The notes under the pieces are model-generated. The model did not search any database and was not told where the DNA came from. It was given only the letters and a program-made list of their open reading frames with translations. From CAZHHH01 sp052400685 (lineage in GTDB: Bacteria > Bacteroidota > Bacteroidia > Bacteroidales > Marinilabiliaceae), in NCBI GenBank assembly GCA_052400685.1, contig JBQTGJ010000012.1: a stretch of DNA of 64,000 nt. One strand, written 5' to 3'. The position numbers and the translations under genes were made by a program. Below, piece after piece: positions 54,818-64,000 of this stretch (position 1 is its first letter; every line of letters begins with the position of its first letter).

Positions 54818-55010
54818 ACATAAAAATCCGGGAAGAGCTACGCCCCATCCCCCCTCAAGGGGGGACCGAGGGGGGGTAGAACCCTGACGTGCCAGCCAAA
54901 AACTTACAACCCTAAAAGCCCCCGCACCCCCCTGACCCCCTTTAGGGGGAACTCCCGACGCGCCAGGCAAAGCACCACCACATTTACGACATAACCAAAA
55001 TATACGAGAA
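54818..55010. repeat. GC-rich tandem repeat unit, ~193 bp, left copy
   Basis: Begins ACATAAAAATCCGGGAAGAG and ends CCAAAATATACGAGAA. It contains CCCCCCTCAAGGGGGG and CCCCCTTTAGGGGG hairpin motifs. The next unit begins at 55011 and runs into the assembly gap. Confidence 0.85.
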
Positions 55011-55015
55011 ACATA

Positions 55016-55109
55016 NNNNNNNNNNNNNNNNNNNNNNNNNNNNNNNNNNNNNNNNNNNNNNNNNNNNNNNNNNNNNNNNNNNNNNNNNNNNNNNNNNNNN
55101 NNNNNNNNN
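55016..55109. other. Assembly gap (94 N)
   Basis: Undetermined bases flanked on both sides by the same CATAACCAAAATATACGAGA sequence. The gap interrupts a tandem array, so its real length and copy number are unknown. Confidence 0.97.
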
Positions 55110-55130
55110 CATAACCAAAATATACGAGAA

Positions 55131-55215
55131 ACATAAAAATCCGGGAAGAGCTACGCCCCATCCCCCCTCAAGGGGGGACCGAGGGGGGGAGAACCCGGAA
55201 TCGCCAGCCAAAGCA
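55131..55215. repeat. GC-rich tandem repeat unit, right partial copy
   Basis: Repeats the left unit from ACATAAAAATCCGGGAAGAG through GGGGGGACCGAGGGGGG, then diverges after GCCAGCCAAAGCACC. A terminal-repeat remnant of the dispersed hairpin family (GGACAAACACTAAA) follows at about 55272. Confidence 0.82.
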
Positions 55216-55371
55216 CCTCCAACCATGCCATCAATTGTCCGACCTCCGGATTACCTTTGTTTAAGTTTGTGGACAAACACTAAATTAATAGTCAATGTTA
55301 ATCGCAGTAAGACCCCTTTTTTTTAGTGTGAATTCAGTACTTTTAATTTTTTGTGAAAAGAACGATAAGAT

Positions 55372-57222
55372 ATGTCACACACCATAGATGTTCATAAAGA
55401 ATTTGCCTCCTTTTTTAAAGATAAAAATCTGGAGACCGCAGCTTATGCTGTCTCTGAAAAATTAGCAGAAGGACATACCTGTTTAAATATAGCCAGGTAT
55501 AATAGCGACCTAAGCGAGCAGCAGACGCAAAATCATAAACCGATTGAAATAGATTTGATAAGGAAAAGTCCTTTTGTCAGTGAAAGGGCCGATGTTGTTC
55601 AGCCGTTTATTCTCAGCAATGGCAAGCTATATCTTCAACGTTACTTTAGTTACGAAACGGAGATTATTAGTAAGATTGAACAAATGATTGGTGAAGAAGC
55701 TAATTCTGAATTCAATGGAGCGCTGTTGCTGAAGCATAAAGATTTCATCCTTGATTTATTTTCCGATCATAAAGTTTATGACGGGTTTAGCGCTGAAGAG
55801 AATATCAATTGGCAATTGGTGGGGGCTATAACGGCCATGCTTTCTGATTTTTCCATTATCACCGGAGGTCCGGGAACAGGAAAAACAACGGCTGTGGCCA
55901 AACTATTGGCTATAATGTACACCGTTAAACCCGATATAAAAATAGCCCTGGCCGCACCAACCGGGAAAGCGGCTGCCCGAATGAAGGAATCGTTAATGGC
56001 AGCCGTTATTCGGGGCGACAGGGGGGATGACAGGCTCATACGGGAGCTCAATGACGACATGCGGCATTTTAACAAACTTAGCGCAAGTACCTTACATCGT
56101 TTGTTGGGGTATCAGCCGGGGACGCATTACTTTAAGCACGATGCGCATAATCCACTCGATTACGATGTTGTTATTGTGGATGAGAGCAGCATGATTGGAG
56201 CAAGTATGATGGCAAAACTACTGAATGCCATAAAACCAACTTCAAAACTAATCCTGTTAGGCGATAAAGACCAGTTGGCTTCGGTGGAAGCTGGCAGTAT
56301 TTTTGGAGATATATGTCTGACTCAGGATGGCTTAATGAATACTCTGAGTGCTGAACTTGCTAACCTGATTAATACATTCATTCCAAATGAAAAGGCCGGG
56401 TTGAGTGCCGGTTATGTTTTTGACGATGCACCCAACAATATTCTGCAACAGCACATTATCGAACTAAAAAAGAGTTGGCGCTTTAAAAGTACCGAAGGCA
56501 TTGGCGGGTTTAGCCGGGCCGTTATTAACGGTTCTGTACCCGACGAATTAATTACAAAACCGGTTTCTCAAACCGGTCAGTATGTAAAAGTCTGTAATGA
56601 TTACGAAGCAGCCGAGTTGACGAATTTGATGGATGAATTTAAGGCCTACATTACAGAAGAAGATATTCTGCAGGCCTTGAAGAAGATGAATCGGGTGCGC
56701 TTTTTATGTGCCGTTCGTTCTGGTAGATATGGTGTGCCGCATTACAATAAACTTATAGGTACTTATTTGGCAGAACAAGGTTTGCTGAAACCAACCGGCT
56801 CCTTTTATGAAAACCAACCCATCATGATTACCCGGAACAACAAGGAGCATAACTTATTCAACGGGGATGTCGGATTGGTACGTAAAGATACCTTAACCGA
56901 TAGATACATGGCTTATTTTGAAGACGGCGAAAGTGATAGGGGCTATCGTGCTATTTCAACCACCTTTTTGTCGGAATTTACGACGGTTTTTGCCATGACC
57001 ATTCATAAAAGTCAAGGTTCGGAATTTAATCGTGTGGGGATTGTGTTGCCCAACGATGAGAACATACCTTTACTGACTCGTGAACTGATTTATACTGCTA
57101 TTACAAGGGCAAAAGAGCGAGCCATCATCTTTTCATCCAATGAAGTATTAAAAGCCGGAGTGGCGAAACAGGTAGAAAGGGCTTCCGGTATAACCAATCG
57201 TTTTTTAAACCCCCAAAAGTAA
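55372..57222 (+). CDS. recD: RecBCD enzyme subunit RecD
   Basis: A 616-residue superfamily 1B helicase, the fast 5'-3' motor of the RecBCD complex. An N-terminal RecB-binding domain (about 1-120) precedes the Walker A motif GGPGTGKTT (165-173), the Walker B-type DESSM (in VVIVDESSMIGASMMAKL), LLGDKDQLASVEAG and the C-terminal UvrD_C_2 motif TIHKSQGSEFNRVGIVLP with YTAITRAKERAIIF. Length and motifs agree with full-length RecD. It is the first gene of a tight recD-recC-recB operon; the recC start is 6 bp downstream. The ATG at 55372 is preceded by AT-rich DNA with no strict consensus promoter. Confidence 0.96.
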   Translation: MSHTIDVHKEFASFFKDKNLETAAYAVSEKLAEGHTCLNIARYNSDLSEQQTQNHKPIEIDLIRKSPFVSERADVVQPFILSNGKLYLQRYFSYETEIISKIEQMIGEEANSEFNGALLLKHKDFILDLFSDHKVYDGFSAEENINWQLVGAITAMLSDFSIITGGPGTGKTTAVAKLLAIMYTVKPDIKIALAAPTGKAAARMKESLMAAVIRGDRGDDRLIRELNDDMRHFNKLSASTLHRLLGYQPGTHYFKHDAHNPLDYDVVIVDESSMIGASMMAKLLNAIKPTSKLILLGDKDQLASVEAGSIFGDICLTQDGLMNTLSAELANLINTFIPNEKAGLSAGYVFDDAPNNILQQHIIELKKSWRFKSTEGIGGFSRAVINGSVPDELITKPVSQTGQYVKVCNDYEAAELTNLMDEFKAYITEEDILQALKKMNRVRFLCAVRSGRYGVPHYNKLIGTYLAEQGLLKPTGSFYENQPIMITRNNKEHNLFNGDVGLVRKDTLTDRYMAYFEDGESDRGYRAISTTFLSEFTTVFAMTIHKSQGSEFNRVGIVLPNDENIPLLTRELIYTAITRAKERAIIFSSNEVLKAGVAKQVERASGITNRFLNPQK

Positions 57223-57228
57223 GGACAA

Positions 57229-60200
57229 GTGGCATTACATATCTGTTCATCAAATAGTATTGAGGCGTTATCAGCTGTTTTTAGTGACGCTATAAGGCAT
57301 AAAACAAGTTGGAATCAGACTTCCTGTATTATTGTGCAATCAGAAGGCTTGCAAAAGTGGTTAATCAGAGAGACGGCCGCGAAAAATAAAATATTTGCCA
57401 ATTATGAGTTTTTCAGTCCCGATGGTTTTATTGGGCATGTTAACCGGTTGACATTTAATTATGGCAATAGTTACTTTTCGACCGAAAATATAAAGTGGAA
57501 AGTTTATTCTTACCTCAACGATTCCGGGTTTATTAAACATTTTCCAACGGTTGCAAATTATTATAAAGCCGATGATACGAAACGGATTCAGTTAGCCGCG
57601 AAAATAGCCGATTTATTCGATCAGTATCAGGTTTACCGGCCTGATATAATAGGCGCATGGAATGACAATGCTGTGGTTGAGGCCACTTCTGATGATGATT
57701 TTAAGAAACAGGAACAGTGGCAAAGATGGCTTTGGCAAAAATTAAAAGCTGAGAGTAAAGGAAAGTACGATCAACTTCAGCTAAAGCATGGTTTGTTGAA
57801 GAAGTTGGATTCAGTTGAGTTTCAGTCTGAATTAATTAACCAATATCCGCAGATACATCTCTTCGGAATAGTTGTTTTATCCAATTATCACTGGGACATA
57901 TATCAAAAGTTAGCATCTATTATTGATGTTTCTTTATACCTGACCAGTCCGGCAAGTGGTCAGGAGTGGTATCAGGACTTATCGTCAAAGCAGGGCAATG
58001 ATTTGCTGGGTAGTTGCAAAGGATTAATGGTTAACCTGCACAAGTTACTGCCCATGGAGACCGCTCAGCAGCATTTTGTTACAAATGAAAGCAGTAGTTT
58101 ATTATCAACCATTCAGAATGATATACTAAATAATAACAATGCGGGCATTCGTGTATTCGATACCACAAAACCTGAGGATTCAATACAAATTGCCTCGTCG
58201 TACACGCCTGTTCGGGAGGTGGAGGCATTGTATAATCATCTTTTAAATGAATTTGAGAAAAATCCCGGATTGAAAGGCTGCGACGTGTCGGTTCAAATGA
58301 CCGATGTGAATCTTTATGCGCCTTTAATTAAAGCGGTATTCGACAATGCGCCGAAGAAAATACCGTATGTGATATGCGATCAGTCTTATTCTGAAGGAGA
58401 TTCTATCATTAAGGCTTTAGACATATTTGTCAATTTGCAGTATTCCGGTTTTAAAGCCGAGAATGTATTGCAGTTATTTGATTTTAAGGCGGTACGCTTA
58501 CGCTTTGATATTACCGATGTGGAACTGGTGCGCGAAATTATTGCCGATGCCAACATCCGTTATGGTATTGAAGGGAATAAAGAGGATGAGACCTACTTGT
58601 TTAGCTGGAAGCATGGAATCAAAAAGCTGGTATTGGGCTATGCCATAAAAGGTGGTGATGAATATTTGCTGGACGATACGGAACTCTTTCCATGTGATTC
58701 AATGGAAGGCAATGATGCCTTAACCATCTTTAAAATAAAGGCTTTTGCCGAAACTGTGTTTGACTTATATGAGCATTCGCTGGGCAAAAAATCAATTGAA
58801 GAATGGAAAGATTACTTGCTAAATCAGGTGTTTCCTGACTTATTTGTACTGGATGAAATATATGATGATGAGCTGGATTACATCTACCGCAAACTAGAGA
58901 ATTTAAGTTCAATCGCCATTGATATGCACGAGCTTATTTCTTTCCGTGTATTCCGGGAGGGTTTAATGAATTTGCTTCGCTCGGAAACCATCAACAGTGT
59001 TTACACAAGTGGACTGGTAACCTTTAGCTCGATGATGTCGGTTAGTTTGATGCCATTTAAACATATTGCCGTGCTGGGGTTAAATTCCGATCTGTTTCCG
59101 CGTCATCAAAAAGTGTTGGGTTTTGATTTGATGGCCATTCAACCCATGGCCAACGACCGTAATATTAAGGACAATGATAAACACCTGTTTTTAGAAATCA
59201 TATTAGCTGCAAAAAAACAGCTTTACCTTAGTTATATTGGTTCGGGCATTAAAGACAATTCTGAAATTCCCCCCTCTTTGTTGATTGAAGAACTGGAAGA
59301 TTATATCGTTACAGGAACCGGAAATAAAGATTGGTTTGAGAATAAAATCAAGTATAAACACCCTTTGCATGCTTCCGGTAAACTGTATTTTGAAGGCGGT
59401 AAGTTTTTTACCTATTTGGGGCAAACGGTTGAAAGTGTTGCGGCTGATGTTGAAGTAACTAATGCTCTTAATGAAGACGTTGGCTTTAATTTTGATGAAA
59501 TCAGTTTAAACGACCTGATTGGTTTTTATAAAGATCCCTTTAAGTGGTATTACAATAAAACTTTGCGAATTTATTATAACGATGAGGCTGTTTTGTTGCC
59601 CGAAGAAGAGCCTTTTGAATTGGATTATCTTCAAAGATGGTCATTGAAAAATGAATTGGTTCAACTACCTGCCGAAAACGAAGAAGCTTTTCTCAAACGA
59701 AGAAAAAATGATGGCTTAATTCAATTGGCCAACATGGCCGGGGCCGAAATTAATTTGGAGAAAGAGGCTATTAAAGCCTTAAGAAGTGAGTATCTAAAAT
59801 ATGTTACGGGTGAGCCGCAGCACCAAGCCATACTTTTAAAACTGGGTGATAGTGTTTTGAAAGGTAAAATAGCAAATATATTTGAGGAAGGTCAGGTGCT
59901 TTATAATGTGTCCGGCGTGCATAGCCAGACGAAGTATCTGGTCGAATTGTTTATTAAGCATCTGGCTTATGTCGTCAGCAATCCAAATGCCCGGTCTGTG
60001 TTTATTAGTGCGCATTATAATTTTTCATTGCGCGAAGATTTTGTAAGTGCCGGCGAAGCAAAAGTGATACTTCATAAGTTGGTTGATTTTTATAAACAGG
60101 GACATGACGAAATTATTCCTTTCGTTCCCCAGGCCGGGTTTCAATTAATTAAGAGACTCTATGATGGTACAATGGGGCAGGAGGAAGCATTAAATAAATC

Positions 60201-60420
60201 GGTTAATGATTTTTGGCAAACAAAAGCTTTCGGTGAAAAAATATTTCCCAGTGAATATGTTAAGAAAGAAGTTCAGGCCGGATATTGTGAGTTGTTGTTA
60301 TCGAATCCCGATTTGCTAAATGATAAACAGATTAAGGAGCAGGAGCGATTGCTCGATATTTTCAGGCAGGTGAGTGAGTTGCTGTTTGGTAAATTATGTG
60401 ATTTGATTTCAACATTATAA
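57229..60420 (+). CDS. recC: RecBCD enzyme subunit RecC
   Basis: A 1063-residue RecC, the subunit that splits the duplex and scans for Chi. The GTG at 57229 is taken as start because it follows the recD stop by 6 bp, and AAGGA lies five bases before it. The N-terminus, SCIIVQSEGLQKWLIRETAA, is typical of the family, as are FSPDGFIGHVNRL, QVYRPDIIGAW, IHLFGIVVLSNYHWDIYQKL and VTFSSMMSVSLMPFKHIAVL. The helicase fold lacks Walker motifs, as expected. The C-terminal nuclease-like fold begins with ISLNDLIGFYKDPFKWYYNK and lacks catalytic residues. The stop overlaps the recB start (TAATG). Confidence 0.95.
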   Translation: MALHICSSNSIEALSAVFSDAIRHKTSWNQTSCIIVQSEGLQKWLIRETAAKNKIFANYEFFSPDGFIGHVNRLTFNYGNSYFSTENIKWKVYSYLNDSGFIKHFPTVANYYKADDTKRIQLAAKIADLFDQYQVYRPDIIGAWNDNAVVEATSDDDFKKQEQWQRWLWQKLKAESKGKYDQLQLKHGLLKKLDSVEFQSELINQYPQIHLFGIVVLSNYHWDIYQKLASIIDVSLYLTSPASGQEWYQDLSSKQGNDLLGSCKGLMVNLHKLLPMETAQQHFVTNESSSLLSTIQNDILNNNNAGIRVFDTTKPEDSIQIASSYTPVREVEALYNHLLNEFEKNPGLKGCDVSVQMTDVNLYAPLIKAVFDNAPKKIPYVICDQSYSEGDSIIKALDIFVNLQYSGFKAENVLQLFDFKAVRLRFDITDVELVREIIADANIRYGIEGNKEDETYLFSWKHGIKKLVLGYAIKGGDEYLLDDTELFPCDSMEGNDALTIFKIKAFAETVFDLYEHSLGKKSIEEWKDYLLNQVFPDLFVLDEIYDDELDYIYRKLENLSSIAIDMHELISFRVFREGLMNLLRSETINSVYTSGLVTFSSMMSVSLMPFKHIAVLGLNSDLFPRHQKVLGFDLMAIQPMANDRNIKDNDKHLFLEIILAAKKQLYLSYIGSGIKDNSEIPPSLLIEELEDYIVTGTGNKDWFENKIKYKHPLHASGKLYFEGGKFFTYLGQTVESVAADVEVTNALNEDVGFNFDEISLNDLIGFYKDPFKWYYNKTLRIYYNDEAVLLPEEEPFELDYLQRWSLKNELVQLPAENEEAFLKRRKNDGLIQLANMAGAEINLEKEAIKALRSEYLKYVTGEPQHQAILLKLGDSVLKGKIANIFEEGQVLYNVSGVHSQTKYLVELFIKHLAYVVSNPNARSVFISAHYNFSLREDFVSAGEAKVILHKLVDFYKQGHDEIIPFVPQAGFQLIKRLYDGTMGQEEALNKSVNDFWQTKAFGEKIFPSEYVKKEVQAGYCELLLSNPDLLNDKQIKEQERLLDIFRQVSELLFGKLCDLISTL

Positions 60421-63400
60421 TGATGGCTAAGACTAATTTTGACGTAACAAAAGTCGCTTTAAAAGGCTCTAATTTAATTGAAGCCAGTGCCGGAACCGGC
60501 AAAACTTATTCTATTGCCATTTTGGTGATTCGGCTGGTGATAGAAAAGAAAACAGAGCTCAGGGAAATTCTCATGGTTACCTTTACCAAGGCTGCTGTGG
60601 CAGAGCTGGAAGTGCGTATCCGTAAATTTATTCGCGAAGCTTTTTTGTATACAAGTCACGGAACTAAAATTGATGATACCATAAAGGCAATTGTTGACAA
60701 TGGTATTCAACAATCTGGTAAAGATGAGGTTTTGGCGCTTTTAATGAACGCCAGACGACAATTGGATGAGACTTCCATATTTACCATTCATGGCTTTTGC
60801 CAGCTGACCTTAAACGAGTTTGCTTTTGAAACGGGGCAGGCTTTTAATAGTGATGTGATTGAAGACGAAGCGGCCCTCATTAACGAGGCTGTTGGTGATT
60901 ATTGGCGTAAAAATGTAACGACCCTGAACCGTGATTTGTTGACGTTTTTACTACAAAATGGGCTGTCAAAAAATCAACTGATAAATGTGGTGTCGAAGGC
61001 AAAAAGGGGGAAGCTATTTCTATATAAAACGGATCATTCTGTCGACGACTATTGGGCGATGAAGGCGCAGTATGAAGATGATAATCAAAAAGCCTTGAAA
61101 CGCTTTAATGACGAATTTGCCATTTCACCCGAAAGAACAATTCAGAATATTGGAGAAAAAGGACATGCCTTTAATGCGTTTGCCAATTTGATTGAAGACG
61201 CTGAAGCTTTCAGAAAGAAACTGCTTGAAAAGCAAAGTGCAAAATATGTGGGAAAAAAGTTTCCCGGTTTATTGAAGCTGGCTCTGGAGGTGGAGGAATT
61301 TTCAAAAAAAGCAGAAAGGGTGGCCCGTGATTGCATCAACTATTTATACGGTAATGCCATCTCTTTTTGTGATACTAAAATTCAAAACAAGAAAAAGGAA
61401 CAGGGCCTTTTTTCATTCGATGATCTGATCAATAAGCTACATCAGTCAATTTCGTCAGAATCATTGCAGACTGCCGTCCGAAAAAAATATAAAGCCGTTT
61501 TTATTGATGAGTTTCAGGATACCGACCAGAAGCAGTATGATATATTCTATACCTTCTTTAATCAGCATGCCATCCTGTTTTATATTGGTGATCCAAAGCA
61601 ATCTGTTTACAGTTTTAAGGGAACTGATTTAGACACCTATTTGAAGGCTGCTTCCGAAGTCGATGCCTCCTATACCATGAGTAAGAACTATCGTTCAACA
61701 GCGGCCTACAACAATGCCATGAACAAACTGTTTACCAGCATCGACAACCCTTTTAACGATTGTCGCATTGACTATGAAGTGGTAAGTGCAGGTAAATATT
61801 TAACGGAGATAAAAAAAGGGGGAGAGGCGGTTGATCCCCTTTCGGTTTTTAAGTGTGACAATAATAATGAGCTTGTTGCGCAAACCACCAATCAGGTTAA
61901 GGAACTTTTACTGGGCAATTATCAAATTGAAGGTCGAAAGATAAAACCTTCCGATATCGGTATTTTGGTTAGGGCAAACAGCAAAGGTCAGGCTATTAAA
62001 CGCAGCCTGAATAAAGCCAATATTCCGGCCATTACCATTGATGACAGTCGGGTGATGGAAAGTGGGCAAAGTACTTTGCTGTTGTATCTGTTAAAGGCCA
62101 TGTTTGAGCCGGGTACCAGTAACATCAATAGGGTGCTGCTGACTTGCCTCACCAATAAAACAAAGGATGATTTGCTGAAGCTGGACATTGAAGCCGATAT
62201 CGGGTTTTTCAGGTCGTTAAACCAAACCTGGATAAGCAAGGGCGTTTTTAGTGCCATCAATGCTTTTATGGAGCAATATCATACCCTTGAAAATATTCAA
62301 ACACAAAAATCGTCTGACGCCGAGCGCATCATTACCAATATATTACAGATAAATGAGATTCTTCACAATAAGGAAAATCAATCCAAATCATCTCCTAAAG
62401 AGTTGATTCATTGGTTGGAGTTTGCCATTGCCGGTGCCGAAGAAAGCGGGGATTACACGCAACGTTTAGAAAATGATGAGGATGCTGTGAAAATTGTAAC
62501 CATTCATAAAAGTAAAGGACTGGCTTATAATATTGTGATTGCGCCATACCTCGATTTAATATCTGAGTACAACAATAAGAGAGACTTTATTGAATACAAA
62601 GACCCGGATGAAAATCAATATTGTTTTTCTGACGGGGTAACAGATAGAGCCCTGGGTTTATATTCCCGGCAAACGGAGCAAGAGAACAGGCGTTTGATTT
62701 ATGTGGCGTTGACCAGGGCTGTTTATATGGGAATAATTATTCATAACACCTATGGTTCTAAGCCAAATGTCGGAATCAGGTCTTTTCTGGATAAAGTAAT
62801 TCAAAAAGGTGATTTTACTTTTAGCGATAACCTTGAAAGTGACGATCGAAAATATAACGATCAAAAAGAGGAGATTGATAAAACACCTAAAAGCTTTTCA
62901 GACTCTGACGTCCATAGTAAATGGAGCAATTATAGCTTTAGCATGCTGTCGGAATATGAACCGCATGACAAGCCGCAACCCATTGTGTTGACGGGCAAAT
63001 ATGATCAATTTATTTTTGAAGAGTTCCCCAAAGGCGCGCTGGCAGGTAATTTTATGCATTACCTTTTTGAAAACGCCGACTTTACCGGCAATGATTTTAG
63101 TGTGGCTGTTTTAAAAGCTTTAAACAGATATAAATCAGTGTTTGGCACAGGTCATATTGATCTGGAGGAGAAGATAGCAGAAATGTTAAACCATGTTCTT
63201 AACTCTCCGATTCCTGCTGAAAAGCCTTTTGTTTTGTCACAGATTAAAAATGCCGGCAAACTTCCGGAAATGGGGTTTAATTTTAAGATAAACGATGTTT
63301 CAACGAAGCAACTTCATAGTCTGGTCCCTCATATTAATTTGAAAAGAGAAGGGCAAATAGAGGGCCTGATGACTGGTTTTATTGATTTGCTTTTTGAGCA

Positions 63401-63722
63401 CGAGGGTAAATTTTATATCCTGGATTGGAAATCGAACTATTTAGGGCATTCAATAAGCTACTACACCCGCGAAAAGCTTGAGGTAGCCATGCAGCAAAGT
63501 AACTACCATTTGCAGTATTTGATTTATACGGTAGCCACTAAACTCTATTTGCAAAATACAATTCCGGACTTTGACTATAATACGCATTTTGGTGGTGTTG
63601 TTTATGTATATGCCAGGGCTTGTCGAAAAGATGGCAATACAGGCATCTATTTTACCAAACCTGAATATCGGTTGATTGAGAAGTTGGAAAAGGTCCTGGT
63701 CAGCGGGAAAGAACCTGTTTAA
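60420..63722 (+). CDS. recB: RecBCD enzyme subunit RecB
   Basis: A 1100-residue helicase-nuclease. Walker A is EASAGTGKTYS (21-31). UvrD-type motifs follow: VTFTKAAVAELEVRIRKFI, FSFDDLINKL, AVFIDEFQDTDQKQYDIF, YIGDPKQSVYSFKGTD, VKIVTIHKSKGLAYNIVI and LIYVALTRAVY. The C-terminal nuclease domain has H-x-L (GNFMHYLFE), GFIDLLFEHEGKFYILDWKS and QSNYHLQYLIYTVA, so the D...DWK nuclease site is intact. With RecC and RecD it resects double-strand breaks for RecA-dependent repair and destroys linear foreign DNA. The ATG at 60420 overlaps the recC stop by one base. No terminator is visible after it within the window. Confidence 0.96.
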   Translation: MMAKTNFDVTKVALKGSNLIEASAGTGKTYSIAILVIRLVIEKKTELREILMVTFTKAAVAELEVRIRKFIREAFLYTSHGTKIDDTIKAIVDNGIQQSGKDEVLALLMNARRQLDETSIFTIHGFCQLTLNEFAFETGQAFNSDVIEDEAALINEAVGDYWRKNVTTLNRDLLTFLLQNGLSKNQLINVVSKAKRGKLFLYKTDHSVDDYWAMKAQYEDDNQKALKRFNDEFAISPERTIQNIGEKGHAFNAFANLIEDAEAFRKKLLEKQSAKYVGKKFPGLLKLALEVEEFSKKAERVARDCINYLYGNAISFCDTKIQNKKKEQGLFSFDDLINKLHQSISSESLQTAVRKKYKAVFIDEFQDTDQKQYDIFYTFFNQHAILFYIGDPKQSVYSFKGTDLDTYLKAASEVDASYTMSKNYRSTAAYNNAMNKLFTSIDNPFNDCRIDYEVVSAGKYLTEIKKGGEAVDPLSVFKCDNNNELVAQTTNQVKELLLGNYQIEGRKIKPSDIGILVRANSKGQAIKRSLNKANIPAITIDDSRVMESGQSTLLLYLLKAMFEPGTSNINRVLLTCLTNKTKDDLLKLDIEADIGFFRSLNQTWISKGVFSAINAFMEQYHTLENIQTQKSSDAERIITNILQINEILHNKENQSKSSPKELIHWLEFAIAGAEESGDYTQRLENDEDAVKIVTIHKSKGLAYNIVIAPYLDLISEYNNKRDFIEYKDPDENQYCFSDGVTDRALGLYSRQTEQENRRLIYVALTRAVYMGIIIHNTYGSKPNVGIRSFLDKVIQKGDFTFSDNLESDDRKYNDQKEEIDKTPKSFSDSDVHSKWSNYSFSMLSEYEPHDKPQPIVLTGKYDQFIFEEFPKGALAGNFMHYLFENADFTGNDFSVAVLKALNRYKSVFGTGHIDLEEKIAEMLNHVLNSPIPAEKPFVLSQIKNAGKLPEMGFNFKINDVSTKQLHSLVPHINLKREGQIEGLMTGFIDLLFEHEGKFYILDWKSNYLGHSISYYTREKLEVAMQQSNYHLQYLIYTVATKLYLQNTIPDFDYNTHFGGVVYVYARACRKDGNTGIYFTKPEYRLIEKLEKVLVSGKEPV

Positions 63723-63899
63723 GTTATTATTGCCATTGGTGAATTCGTTTTTCTATGGTCGCTGCTATTGGGGTGCTCCTTAAAAAATCCGCAACCCGGA
63801 AATATAATCCGATTGAGAGCCGGAGATTTTAGGAGACACTAAAAAAAACATGTTGAGCTCTTATAAAAATATGATATGGGTAAAAATAAAATTCGTTTT
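63723..63899. other. Intergenic region after recB
   Basis: No gene or terminator seen. An imperfect inverted repeat (AACCCGGAAATATAATCCG, then GAGAGCCGGAG, about 63790-63830) is the only structure. Confidence 0.35.
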
Positions 63900-64000
63900 G
63901 GGCTCTAAAATTTTTTTGGACGTCAAATCAAAATTGAATTGGGCTCTAAAATTTTTTAAGACGTCAAATCAAAATTGAATTGGGCTTTAAAATTTTTTAA
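63900..64000. repeat. 41-bp tandem repeat at the window edge
   Basis: Unit GGGCTCTAAAATTTTTT then AGACGTCAAATCAAAATTG and AATT. Two full units (63900-63940 and 63941-63981) differ at about two positions, and a third starts at 63982 and runs off the window. No spacers of unique sequence are present. Confidence 0.88.

Noticed and set aside
54904..55226. Minus-strand frames spanning the N-run
   Set aside because: They are translated through undetermined bases in a GC-rich repeat and are not genes.
63900..64000. CRISPR array
   Set aside because: The repeats are directly tandem without unique spacers and no cas genes are present.
1..64000. tRNA or rRNA genes, phage genes or complete insertion sequences
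   Set aside because: I found no cloverleaf, rRNA core sequence, integrase, transposase or phage structural gene in either strand.

Overview
The window reads as chromosomal DNA of a Bacteroidetes bacterium, probably a free-living or sediment polysaccharide degrader of the Marinilabiliales/Prolixibacteraceae type (the order is inferred). The signs are SusC/SusD-like pairs, a one-protein hybrid two-component regulator with an AraC output domain, type IX secretion (T9SS) C-terminal signals, promoters of the TTG-N20-TAnnTTTG type, few Shine-Dalgarno sequences and AT-rich intergenic DNA.

Layout. 1-1.2 kb: 5' part of a TonB-dependent receptor (minus strand) behind a cobalamin riboswitch, so probably a BtuB-type B12 receptor. 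1.6-5.5 kb: a bacteriohemerythrin, a PAS-LuxR regulator and a TonB-dependent receptor whose promoter carries a perfect 16-bp palindrome. 5.5-7 kb: repeats and gene debris. 7-50 kb: a large polysaccharide utilisation locus (PUL). It holds two BNR-type beta-propeller proteins at its edges, a PL11 rhamnogalacturonan lyase, a GH2 lipoprotein, an AraC regulator with a divergent sugar-porter transporter, a DUF5107-TPR protein, SusC, SusD, two lipoproteins sharing a DUF4859-like module (one with an HExxH site), a GH43, a DUF5695-like protein, a GH127-type beta-L-arabinofuranosidase, a DPP-IV-like S9 peptidase and the hybrid regulator. 50-54 kb: a small membrane protein and a tricorn-like S41 protease. 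54.3-55.3 kb: GC-rich tandem repeats with an assembly gap. 55.4-63.7 kb: an intact recD-recC-recB operon. The window ends in a 41-bp tandem repeat.

How the PUL may work (inference from families): the PL11 lyase cuts rhamnogalacturonan I backbone outside the cell. GH2, GH43, GH127 and the propeller enzymes trim galactose-, arabinose- and uronate-containing side chains. SusC/D and the lipoproteins bind and import oligosaccharides, and the sugar porter takes up the monosaccharide. Hybrid and AraC regulators sense products. A beta-L-arabinofuranosidase together with a metallopeptidase-like lipoprotein and a proline-type peptidase suggests that plant cell-wall hydroxyproline-rich glycoproteins may also be a target.

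The most unusual non-coding content is a family of about eleven ~120-145 bp hairpin elements with imperfect terminal inverted repeats scattered through the locus. One remnant appears to lie in frame inside the GH2 signal peptide and another supplies the stop codon of the hybrid regulator. There is also a ~90-bp leader repeat (three copies) ending exactly at the start codons of two PUL genes, and 21-bp-period direct repeats that look like AraC-type operators.
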